Shown here one piece after another: positions 15,825-23,091 of a stretch of 44,183 nucleotides of DNA. Made by a program: the position numbers and the translations under genes. Location: positions 1-44,183 of the forward strand of contig CABUCM010000023.1 of the NCBI GenBank assembly GCA_902490005.1. Direction: 5' to 3'. The DNA comes from an uncultured Ruminiclostridium sp. GTDB lineage: Bacteria; Bacillota; Clostridia; Oscillospirales; Acutalibacteraceae. The notes below the pieces were generated by a model. It was not told where the DNA came from and made no database searches. It worked only from the letters and a program-made list of their open reading frames with translations. Numbering within the stretch: position 1 is the stretch's first letter; each line of letters begins with the position of its first letter.

Positions 15825-15837
15825 TTAGATAAGTGGC

Positions 15838-15885
15838 GAGGTTTGTCCTGGTTGGAGGCTAACGCCTTTTATTGGGGCAAACCTC
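15838..15885 (+). other. Intercistronic hairpin between binding protein and first permease
   Basis: GAGGTTTG (15838-15845) pairs with CAAACCTC (15878-15885). Inside, AGGC and GCCT form a smaller stem. No T run follows, so this is more likely an mRNA-stabilising or partial-attenuation hairpin than a full terminator; such hairpins are known to set binding-protein to permease ratios in sugar operons. Confidence 0.6.
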
Positions 15886-15903
15886 AAGTTTTATCGAAGG
15901 GGG

Positions 15904-16803
15904 ATGCCAGCTTTGCTGAAAAAACTTGGCAGATATTGGAACCGTCCCGGCAGGGCGGCGTATGTCTTTTTATTGCCATCGCTAGTGATTCTTTTCGTTT
16001 TTGCTTTAATTCCACTTTGTGCTTCCATTGTGATCGGCTTTATGCATATGGACATTTATTTCAGTGATGTTCATTTTGATGGATTTACAAACTTTCTTCG
16101 GGCGTTTGGGGACGACCGGTTTTGGAACGCGCTGAAAAACACCTTGTTTTTCGCGGTTATCGAAATGGCGCTCCAGATCGTGGTGGGCCTGCTGGTGGCT
16201 AACGCGCTGGTGAACTCCACGTTTTTCAATAAATTTTCCCGTACCATTCTTTTCATTCCGGTGGTCATTTCGACCGCCGCCACCGGCGTGATGTTCGGCC
16301 TGCTTTTGGATGAAACCATCGGCTATATCCCCTATCTGTGCGGCGCGCTGGGTTTCCCGGATGTGACGTTTTTCAGAAATTCCTCCACCGCCATGGGCAC
16401 GGTAATCGCCATGACGGTATGGAAAAATTTTGGCTATACCATGTCTATTCTGCTGGTTGGCATTCAGGGGGTATCCCAAAGCTACTACGAGGCCGCCCGG
16501 ATCGACGGCGCTTCCAAGGTGCAGCAGTTTTTCTATATCACCCTGCCCGGTATCCTGCCGAATCTGGGATTCTGTATTATTACCAACCTAATCGGCGCCC
16601 TGCAGGTTTTCGACCAGGTGTTCGTTACCACCCAGGGAGGTCCGCAGTATTCCACCGAGACCTTAGTCTTTTACATCTATAAGACTGGCTTCCGCGACCC
16701 CTTCGACCTGGGCTATGCCAGCGCCATGTCGGTTTTGCTGCTGGTCGCTATTTTAATCCTAGCCGTGCCGGTCTATAAAAAGATGTTTATGTCTAAGGAT
16801 TAG
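15904..16803 (+). CDS. CUT1 sugar ABC transporter permease (MalF/UgpA-like)
   Basis: An inner-membrane permease subunit with about six membrane helices (299 residues). The EAA loop that contacts the ATPase is intact (YEAARIDGASKVQQFFYITLP). The annotated ATG has its purine-rich box (GAAGGGGG) directly abutting it; the in-frame TTG nine bases downstream (15913, protein start MLKKLGRYW) has better spacing and may be the true start. It follows the binding-protein gene after a hairpin-bearing gap of 79 bases and precedes the second permease by 15 bases. Confidence 0.9.
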   Translation: MPALLKKLGRYWNRPGRAAYVFLLPSLVILFVFALIPLCASIVIGFMHMDIYFSDVHFDGFTNFLRAFGDDRFWNALKNTLFFAVIEMALQIVVGLLVANALVNSTFFNKFSRTILFIPVVISTAATGVMFGLLLDETIGYIPYLCGALGFPDVTFFRNSSTAMGTVIAMTVWKNFGYTMSILLVGIQGVSQSYYEAARIDGASKVQQFFYITLPGILPNLGFCIITNLIGALQVFDQVFVTTQGGPQYSTETLVFYIYKTGFRDPFDLGYASAMSVLLLVAILILAVPVYKKMFMSKD

Positions 16804-16818
16804 GAAGGTGCACAGATT

Positions 16819-17655
16819 ATGAAAAAGACAAAAGAAGATATTGTATTAGGCATTATCAAATATATTTGCATCGCGGTCCTGCTGGTCGTGGTGGTGTTTC
16901 CGATTCTCTGGCTTGTCGCCGGATCCTTTAAATTGGAAAAAGAAATTTTGTCCTTCCCGCCTACTGTTTTCGGCGAGCATTTCAGCGTGAAATCCTTTCA
17001 GCGTATTTTCGACGCCATTCCCTTTTTACAATATATTACCAACACCGTGATTTTTGCCCTGGGCGCCACTGGCCTGGCCCTTGTTTTTGACTCCGCGGCG
17101 GGATATGCCTTTGCCCAGCTGGATTTTAAAGGGAAAAACATACTTTTCGTTCTCGTTTTGCTGACTATGATGGTTCCATTCCAGGTAATGATGATCCCCC
17201 TGTTTTTGGAGTCCAATTACCTGGGACTGTTAAATACTTATATGGGCTTGATCTTGCCCAAGGCCACCACGGCTTTCGGCGTCTTTATGATGCGTTCCTA
17301 TTTTGCCCAGCAACCCCGTGAGCTGGGAGAGGCGGCCCGGATCGACGGCCTGAACGAGATCGGCATATTCTTCCGGATCTTTCTCCCCCTGGTGGTGCCC
17401 GGCCTGATGACCCTGGGTATTTTCCACCTGATGAATAACTGGAACGATTTGCTGTACCCCTTGATGATGACCACGGAAACCAGGATGAGAACCCTCTCCG
17501 CCGGCCTGGCCCTGTTTGTGGGGGAAAGAAGCACCACCTATTTCGGGCCTCAATTGGCAGGCGCCTTGATTTCCATTTTGCCCCTGATGGTCCTGTACGC
17601 CTTCTTCCAGAAATATTTCATCGCCAGCGTCGCTACCAGCGGCCTGAAAGACTAA
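16819..17655 (+). CDS. CUT1 sugar ABC transporter permease (MalG/UgpE-like)
   Basis: The second permease of the importer, 278 residues with six predicted membrane helices. It has a typical MalG-type N-terminus (short cytoplasmic part, then a long hydrophobic helix VLLVVVVFPILWLVAGSF) and an intact EAA loop (LGEAARIDGLNEIGIFFRI). AGGAAGGTG precedes the ATG. No ATPase gene is present in the operon; CUT1 systems of Firmicutes commonly share one MsmK/MsiK-type ATPase encoded elsewhere. Confidence 0.9.
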   Translation: MKKTKEDIVLGIIKYICIAVLLVVVVFPILWLVAGSFKLEKEILSFPPTVFGEHFSVKSFQRIFDAIPFLQYITNTVIFALGATGLALVFDSAAGYAFAQLDFKGKNILFVLVLLTMMVPFQVMMIPLFLESNYLGLLNTYMGLILPKATTAFGVFMMRSYFAQQPRELGEAARIDGLNEIGIFFRIFLPLVVPGLMTLGIFHLMNNWNDLLYPLMMTTETRMRTLSAGLALFVGERSTTYFGPQLAGALISILPLMVLYAFFQKYFIASVATSGLKD

Positions 17656-17662
17656 TGGGAAC

Positions 17663-18631
17663 ATGGAGCGGAATTTGAAAAACGCGGCCCGGGTTCTCCT
17701 TGCCATGCAGCGCATGTCATGGGAGCAGGGCGTGGCCGCCCAGGCGTTTTTTGAGTCCGGGGAAGCCTCTACTGGGCTGCTCCTGGTCAAAGAGGCTATG
17801 CGCCGCGGCGACGGGAACGGGCTGCTGGGGATCACCAACCCGGCGATGGACGCCGTCGACTGCGGGGCCAACGGCCTTCCCGCCTATTATGCTTATTTAC
17901 ATACCAAAGACCGCCGCTACTGGGAGGCTTTGGATCGGCTGGCTGATTGGCTGGAGTTTTCCGCCCCCAGGGCGGTCTCCGGCCAATTGTACCATAACCC
18001 GGGAAGCAGCCGCGCGATGATCGACGGGATTTACCATATTGTGCCGCCGCTGGTTGCGGCGGGGCGGACCGCGTTTGCCATGAACCAGGTAAGCCTGTTC
18101 CACCACCGGCACTATGACGCTAGGACCGGGCTTTACCGCCAGTTTTGGGATGAAGCGGCAAACAGTTTTTGCCGCCGCGGCCTTTGGGGCGGCGGGCAGG
18201 GCTGGATGGCCGGGGCCCTGGCCCTGGCGTGCCTTTATCTGCCCCCGGAATGCCAGAAGGACAGGGAATCGCTGGCGGAGCTTTTGAACCGCCTGTTGGC
18301 CGCCATGAAAAACTATCTTCGGGCAGACGGCAGGTTTCACGACGTTTTAGACGACTCCTCCACCTTTCCCGAGGTGACCGCCTCCCTGATGATGTGCTAT
18401 GCCGTCTATATTGGGATTCGGGCCGCCGTGGTGCCCCTGGATGAAAAAACGGATGCCGACCGGGTTTTGGCGCTGCTAGACCGCTATGTGGATGAGGAAG
18501 GTTTTGTCAACAGCGCCTGCGCCTCTCCCGGTTTCGACCGGCCCGGAAATTCCGCCGAGGCCCAGGCGTTTTATCTTTTGTGCCATTCCGCCAAACGGGC
18601 GCTGGAAAACAATAACCCTATCATGAGGTGA
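17663..18631 (+). CDS. Six-hairpin glycosidase, GH88/GH105-like
   Basis: A cytoplasmic (alpha/alpha)6-barrel protein of 322 residues resembling unsaturated glucuronyl/rhamnogalacturonyl hydrolases (YteR/YesR). Seen in the sequence: MSWEQGVAAQAFF near the start, IDGIYHIVPPLV with the aspartate at the usual general-acid position of GH105, and LWGGGQGWMAGALAL corresponding to the WGRGNGW segment, here altered. GH88/GH105 enzymes remove the unsaturated uronic acid left by polysaccharide lyases. The altered central motif leaves room for a related family such as GH154. It starts 7 bases after the permease gene and is clearly in the operon. Confidence 0.7.
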   Translation: MERNLKNAARVLLAMQRMSWEQGVAAQAFFESGEASTGLLLVKEAMRRGDGNGLLGITNPAMDAVDCGANGLPAYYAYLHTKDRRYWEALDRLADWLEFSAPRAVSGQLYHNPGSSRAMIDGIYHIVPPLVAAGRTAFAMNQVSLFHHRHYDARTGLYRQFWDEAANSFCRRGLWGGGQGWMAGALALACLYLPPECQKDRESLAELLNRLLAAMKNYLRADGRFHDVLDDSSTFPEVTASLMMCYAVYIGIRAAVVPLDEKTDADRVLALLDRYVDEEGFVNSACASPGFDRPGNSAEAQAFYLLCHSAKRALENNNPIMR

Positions 18632-18635
18632 AAAA

Positions 18636-19610
18636 ATGACTTTACACAACAACCCCTACGCTGGGGTCAAGGGATTTAACTATTGGCCGTCCTATGCGAT
18701 GGTTTTAAACGACGTCATGGACAAATTCGACCTAAAAACCATTGGGAAAGAGCTTTTGGGCGCCCAGGCCCTGGGCGCCAACTGCGTCCGGGTGTGGGTC
18801 AGCAGCGTGAGCTGGCAAAGGGATTCCCAGAAGTTCCTTTCGGATTTTGATACCCTTCTGTCCGCGGCGGAAAGCCGCGGCATTACGGTGATGCCGGCCC
18901 TGTTCAACCGGTGGGTGGACACCGATTACCCCGTAGGCGAGCTGGACTTAACCACCGTGATGATGCCCTTGTCCAAGGCCAACCGGGAATATCTCCGGTC
19001 CTTTTTAGGACGTTTCCGGAATGACCCCCGGATCCTCATGTGGGATCTTTGCAATGAACCCTTTTACTATGCTCTTCTGCCATTGGAAAAGGGCGCGGTC
19101 CAGGAGATCAAAAAGCTTGAGGTTGGCTACTGGCGGGAATGCCTGGGAGAAATCCGGGAGATCGCGCCTAGCCAGCCGGTAACCATGGGCTTTGCCGGCC
19201 CGGCGGATCCGGAGCTGGAAAGCCTCTACCAGGCACTGGATGTGATTTCCTTCCATCCCTACGCCGAGTATTGGAACGAGGGCTTCGGAAAGTTTACGGA
19301 TGATTATATCCAAACCGCCAACCAGCTTGGAAAACCCCTGCTTTGCACCGAAACCTGCCAGGGCAGCTTAAACGACCAGGTTCGGGGCGAGGTGGTGAAG
19401 CTGACCCTGGATGCCCTGGAGGAACGGAAAATCGGCTGGCTTGCCTGGCATTTATGCGAGGGGAAAGTAGTGACCGGAGACCGGGCGCGCCCGGATGGAA
19501 ACTGCCGGCCCGGGGAATTGGGGTATATGCCGTTTCTTTTGTCCGACGGGTCGGTCCGGCCTTTCCATGAGGTGGTTCTAAACTATACAAAACCCAGGCG
19601 GGACGGCTGA
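18636..19610 (+). CDS. GH5-like clan GH-A glycoside hydrolase
   Basis: A compact TIM-barrel hydrolase of 324 residues without signal peptide or accessory domain. The clan GH-A pair is visible: acid/base glutamate in MWDLCNEPF and nucleophile in LLCTETCQG, with FHPYAEYW between them. The N-terminus (GVKGFNYWPSYAM) and NCVRVWVSS also fit the cellulase/mannanase superfamily. I cannot assign a subfamily or substrate. GAGGTG precedes the ATG, 4 bases after the previous stop. Its place in an importer operon points to a short imported oligosaccharide as substrate. Confidence 0.75.
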   Translation: MTLHNNPYAGVKGFNYWPSYAMVLNDVMDKFDLKTIGKELLGAQALGANCVRVWVSSVSWQRDSQKFLSDFDTLLSAAESRGITVMPALFNRWVDTDYPVGELDLTTVMMPLSKANREYLRSFLGRFRNDPRILMWDLCNEPFYYALLPLEKGAVQEIKKLEVGYWRECLGEIREIAPSQPVTMGFAGPADPELESLYQALDVISFHPYAEYWNEGFGKFTDDYIQTANQLGKPLLCTETCQGSLNDQVRGEVVKLTLDALEERKIGWLAWHLCEGKVVTGDRARPDGNCRPGELGYMPFLLSDGSVRPFHEVVLNYTKPRRDG

Positions 19611-19663
19611 CGGCCGCGCTGGAAACATAAAAACGATGAAGGTAGACAAGGAGTGTTATCATC

Positions 19664-20638
19664 ATGGAATATAGAAGAATGGGGCGCAGCGGGCTGAAGC
19701 TCAGCGAGATAGCTGTCGGAAGCTGGATGACCGACCTGAAGGACCAGGAGGCCTGCGCGGTGGCCAGGGATGTCCTGCGCCGGGCTTATGACAGCGGGGT
19801 GAATTTTTTCGACTGCGCCGACGCTTACAGCGGCGGACAGGCGGAAATCTTTCTGGGAAGCGTACTGAAGGAGTTTTCCAGAAGCTCCTATGTGGTTTCC
19901 AGCAAAGTGTTTTTCCCGGTAGGCGACGGCCCCAATGACCGGGGGCTTTCCCGCAAGCACATCATAGAACAGCTGGATAAGTCCTTGAAAAACCTCCAGG
20001 TGGATTATTTGGACCTGTATTTCTGCCACCGGTTCGACCCGGAAACCTGTATGGAGGAGACCCTGGAAACGCTCAGCGATATGGTGGCCCAGGGAAAAAT
20101 CCTGTATTATGGCGTGAGCGAGTGGAGCCCTGTGCAGATCACCAAGGCCCTTGGGCTGATTCAGCAGCACGGCTACCGGCCTTTGTCCGTGATTCAGCCC
20201 CAATATAATATGGTGGACCGCTATATTGAAGACGAAATTATGGATATTTGCCAGGAGAACGGGGTGGGGATCGTTCCTTTTTCTCCCTTGTCCCAAGGCC
20301 TGCTGACAGGAAAATACAGAAAGGGCCAGCCGATTCCAGAGGGGTCCCGGGCGACCCACCAGGTGGATAAGCAGATCAACCAGCTCCTTACCGGCGAAAA
20401 TTTGGATAAGGTGGAAAAACTTTTGCAGGTTGCCCAAAGCCTGGGAGTTTCCCTGTCGGTGCTGGCACTGGCCTGGATCCTGCGGAAGCCGGCGGTTGCC
20501 AGCGTGATTACCGGCGCTTCCAAGCCGCGGCAATTAGACGGCAACCTGGCGGCCAGCGGGTTCCGCATTCCCAGCGACGCGCTGGAGGAGATTGAAAAGA
20601 TTTTGGATTATCACCCCTTTGTGAGAAAGATCGGGTAA
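19664..20638 (+). CDS. Aldo/keto reductase (Kv-beta/YghZ-like)
   Basis: An NAD(P)H-dependent (beta/alpha)8 oxidoreductase of 324 residues. The catalytic tetrad is present: Asp in FFDCAD, Tyr in DAYSGG, Lys in VSSKVF and His in YFCHRFD; the cofactor-binding end reads SVITGASKPRQLDGNLAA. This subgroup (AKR6/AKR14-like) reduces aldehydes or acts on sugars. Being co-transcribed with glycosidases, it may act on a released sugar or on an oxidised/modified residue; no substrate can be deduced. AAGGAG lies 11 bases before the ATG. Confidence 0.85.
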   Translation: MEYRRMGRSGLKLSEIAVGSWMTDLKDQEACAVARDVLRRAYDSGVNFFDCADAYSGGQAEIFLGSVLKEFSRSSYVVSSKVFFPVGDGPNDRGLSRKHIIEQLDKSLKNLQVDYLDLYFCHRFDPETCMEETLETLSDMVAQGKILYYGVSEWSPVQITKALGLIQQHGYRPLSVIQPQYNMVDRYIEDEIMDICQENGVGIVPFSPLSQGLLTGKYRKGQPIPEGSRATHQVDKQINQLLTGENLDKVEKLLQVAQSLGVSLSVLALAWILRKPAVASVITGASKPRQLDGNLAASGFRIPSDALEEIEKILDYHPFVRKIG

Positions 20639-20675
20639 TACCAAGTAAAATAGTCATTATAAAGCGTAATAAAAG

Positions 20676-20713
20676 CTGGGGTATGACCGGAAGTGATTCC
20701 AATCATATCCCAG
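20676..20713 (+). other. Intercistronic hairpin before the GH95-like gene
   Basis: CTGGGGTATGA (20676-20686) pairs with TCATATCCCAG (20703-20713), 11 pairs with one G-T. There is no T tract, so it is not a classical terminator. The 123-base gap is the longest within the operon and could also hold a weak internal promoter, but I see no good one. Confidence 0.55.
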
Positions 20714-20761
20714 TCGCTGTACCATAGGAATTGAATTTGGAAATAAGGAAGGAATCAGCGC

Positions 20762-23026
20762 ATGAAAGGGTTTAAAAGCAAGCTTCCCGCCGTCCGGTGG
20801 GAAGAGGGGCTGCTGTGCGGAAACGGTACCATCGGCGCGGTGGTGATGGGCTGGCCCAAGGAAGAAACCGTCTACTTTACCCATGAAAGGTTGTTTGCCC
20901 CCTTCGCCCCCAAGCGGGAACCGGTGCATACCGCGGAGCATCTGGGAACCATACGCAGGATGATGCTGGACGGAAAGTATGAGGAAGCGGCGGAATTTGT
21001 GGCAAACCTTTCCTTCCAGGAGGGGTATGGGCCGCGGATCGAGCAATGGACCGACGGCTTTACCGTGGCCTGCGATATGAAGCTGCGGATTCCCCAAAGC
21101 GGGGAAGCGGGGGAATATGAAAAATCCCTGAATTTTGAGAACGGGGTGGCGGAAGTCTCCTTCCTGCTGGGAGATATCCAGGTGAAGCGGGAATTTTTTG
21201 TTTCCCGGGCGGCTGGAATCGCCGTGATGCGCGTCCGCTCCTCAAAACCGATGAGCTTTGAAGTCTGCCTGGAAAAGCATCGGGAAATCCAGGAGGCCTG
21301 CGAGCCCTATTGGCAGGAGGTGGGATATGACCGCCGCATCCTGGAGCCGCTGGTGACGGTGGGGGACAACACCGTCTTTTATGAGGGCGTGTATCAAGAC
21401 ACGGATTTTGGGTACCGGTGCGCCGCGAAAATCTCCAAAACGGACGGCGTGGTTTGCGAGGAAGGAAACCATATCACGGTAAAGGATGCCCGGGAAACCC
21501 TTTTGTTTTACCATTTGCTGCCGGTGCCGGACCGCCGGAAAGCTGCTCCCCGGGCGGAGGACGCCTTTACGGGGCTGCCCCTGTCCTTTGACGGGCTGCT
21601 TCAGGACCATACCCGCCTGCACAACGCTATTTACAGCCGTATGGAACTGAAGCTGGAGGATGCCGGCGCTCCCAAGGAGGAGCTGGCGGAGGAGCTGTGG
21701 GAAACGGGCCGGGGAAAGCAGCCGCCTAACCGGTTTTTTACAATGGTCTGCGACGCGGGACGGTACCAGGTGATTTCCGCCAGCGGAAAGACCCCGCCCT
21801 TATTGCAGGGCCTCTGGACCGGCACCAACCATGTGCCGTGGTCCGGGGATTATACCCGCAACGGCAACGAGCAGACGGTGATCCTTTCCAACCTGCCCGG
21901 CAATATGTTCGAGTGTATGGACAGCTTTATTTCCTATGAGGAAAGCCTGGTCCCGGAGGAGCGGGAAAACGCCAGGGTGATGTACGACTATCCGGGCATT
22001 TTAAGCGCCTCCCGCACCAGCAGCCATGGGCTGAACAACCATTTCAGCGTGGAATGGCCCATGACGTTCTGGACCACCGGCGCCGCTTGGAACGCCCACT
22101 TTTTCTACGATTACTACCTTTATACCATGGACAGGAATTTCTTTTTAAACCATGCCCTTCCTTATATGAAAGAGTGTATCGTGTTTTTTGAGGAATTTCT
22201 CATCGAGGACGAAAACGGCCAGTGGATGTTTATTCCCTCTTATTCCCCGGAAAATAAGCCCGGCAACTCTCCTGGAATATCCCAGGCGTGCGTCAACGCC
22301 ACCATGGATATCGCCTTAGTCAGCGAGCTACTGCGAAACTTGATCCAGGGCTGCGAAACAGAGGGCGTGGAAAAAGAGAGCGTTCCCAAATGGAAAGCCA
22401 TGCTTTCCAAAATGCCGCCCTATCAGGTCAACAAGGACGGCGCTTTAAAGGAATGGTGTACGCCCCGGCATGAGGATTTTTACGACCACCGCCATTCCTC
22501 CCATCTATACCCCCTTTACTATGGCGTTGCTCCGGAGTTCGAGAACAACCCGGGCCTAATGGACGCCGCCAAGAAAGCCTATGAAATGCGCATGAAATAT
22601 AAAAAGCAGGAAATCGGCGTCATGGCGTTCGGCACCATTCAAATGGCCATGACAGCGGTCCATCTTGGAGATACGGATACGGCGTGGAAGCTTTTGTGCT
22701 CTATCGCGGAAAATAATTATTACAATACCTTTTCACCGTCCCACAACGCCGGGCCCTTTATTTTCAACTGTGACATCAGCGGCGGCGTGCCGGGCTTGGT
22801 TTTAGAGATGCTGGTCCAGTCCAGGCCGGTAACCGACGGGGAGGGGAAGATCCGTTCCTTTGAAATCCGGCTGCTGCCCAACCTGCCGGCCCCTTGGAAA
22901 ACGGGAAGCCTGCGGGGCGTAAGGGCGAGAGGCGGGTTTGAACTGAATTTTTCCTGGGAAAACGGAAAAGTGTCCCAGTGTGAGGTAATCCCCCATTCCA
23001 ACTATGAGTATACCTTGCTCTCGTAA
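20762..23026 (+). CDS. GH95-like alpha-L-fucosidase / alpha-L-galactosidase
   Basis: A 754-residue cytoplasmic glycosidase with the GH95 layout: N-terminal beta-sandwich (GLLCGNGTIGAVVMG near the start), (alpha/alpha)6 barrel, C-terminal beta domain. The asparagine pair that activates water in GH95 is kept with the same spacing (N367 and N369 in YTRNGNEQ), the putative acid is E497 in SYSPEN, and HRHSSHLYPLYYG is the family hallmark. The region of the third catalytic residue (family FQIDGNFGG) reads FIFNCDISGG, with D671 displaced, so this is a divergent member. GH95 acts on alpha-1,2-L-fucose or alpha-L-galactose. The facing fucI gene supports fucose release. Confidence 0.8.
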   Translation: MKGFKSKLPAVRWEEGLLCGNGTIGAVVMGWPKEETVYFTHERLFAPFAPKREPVHTAEHLGTIRRMMLDGKYEEAAEFVANLSFQEGYGPRIEQWTDGFTVACDMKLRIPQSGEAGEYEKSLNFENGVAEVSFLLGDIQVKREFFVSRAAGIAVMRVRSSKPMSFEVCLEKHREIQEACEPYWQEVGYDRRILEPLVTVGDNTVFYEGVYQDTDFGYRCAAKISKTDGVVCEEGNHITVKDARETLLFYHLLPVPDRRKAAPRAEDAFTGLPLSFDGLLQDHTRLHNAIYSRMELKLEDAGAPKEELAEELWETGRGKQPPNRFFTMVCDAGRYQVISASGKTPPLLQGLWTGTNHVPWSGDYTRNGNEQTVILSNLPGNMFECMDSFISYEESLVPEERENARVMYDYPGILSASRTSSHGLNNHFSVEWPMTFWTTGAAWNAHFFYDYYLYTMDRNFFLNHALPYMKECIVFFEEFLIEDENGQWMFIPSYSPENKPGNSPGISQACVNATMDIALVSELLRNLIQGCETEGVEKESVPKWKAMLSKMPPYQVNKDGALKEWCTPRHEDFYDHRHSSHLYPLYYGVAPEFENNPGLMDAAKKAYEMRMKYKKQEIGVMAFGTIQMAMTAVHLGDTDTAWKLLCSIAENNYYNTFSPSHNAGPFIFNCDISGGVPGLVLEMLVQSRPVTDGEGKIRSFEIRLLPNLPAPWKTGSLRGVRARGGFELNFSWENGKVSQCEVIPHSNYEYTLLS

Positions 23027-23091
23027 CCATCCCGGCGGATATCTAAAATTGATACCGGCAAATTGATTCCAAATCATCAGGAGGAGCGACT

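Noticed and set aside
19583..20533. 316-codon frame opposite the aldo/keto reductase gene
   Set aside because: Antisense shadow of a clear reductase gene, with no family features.
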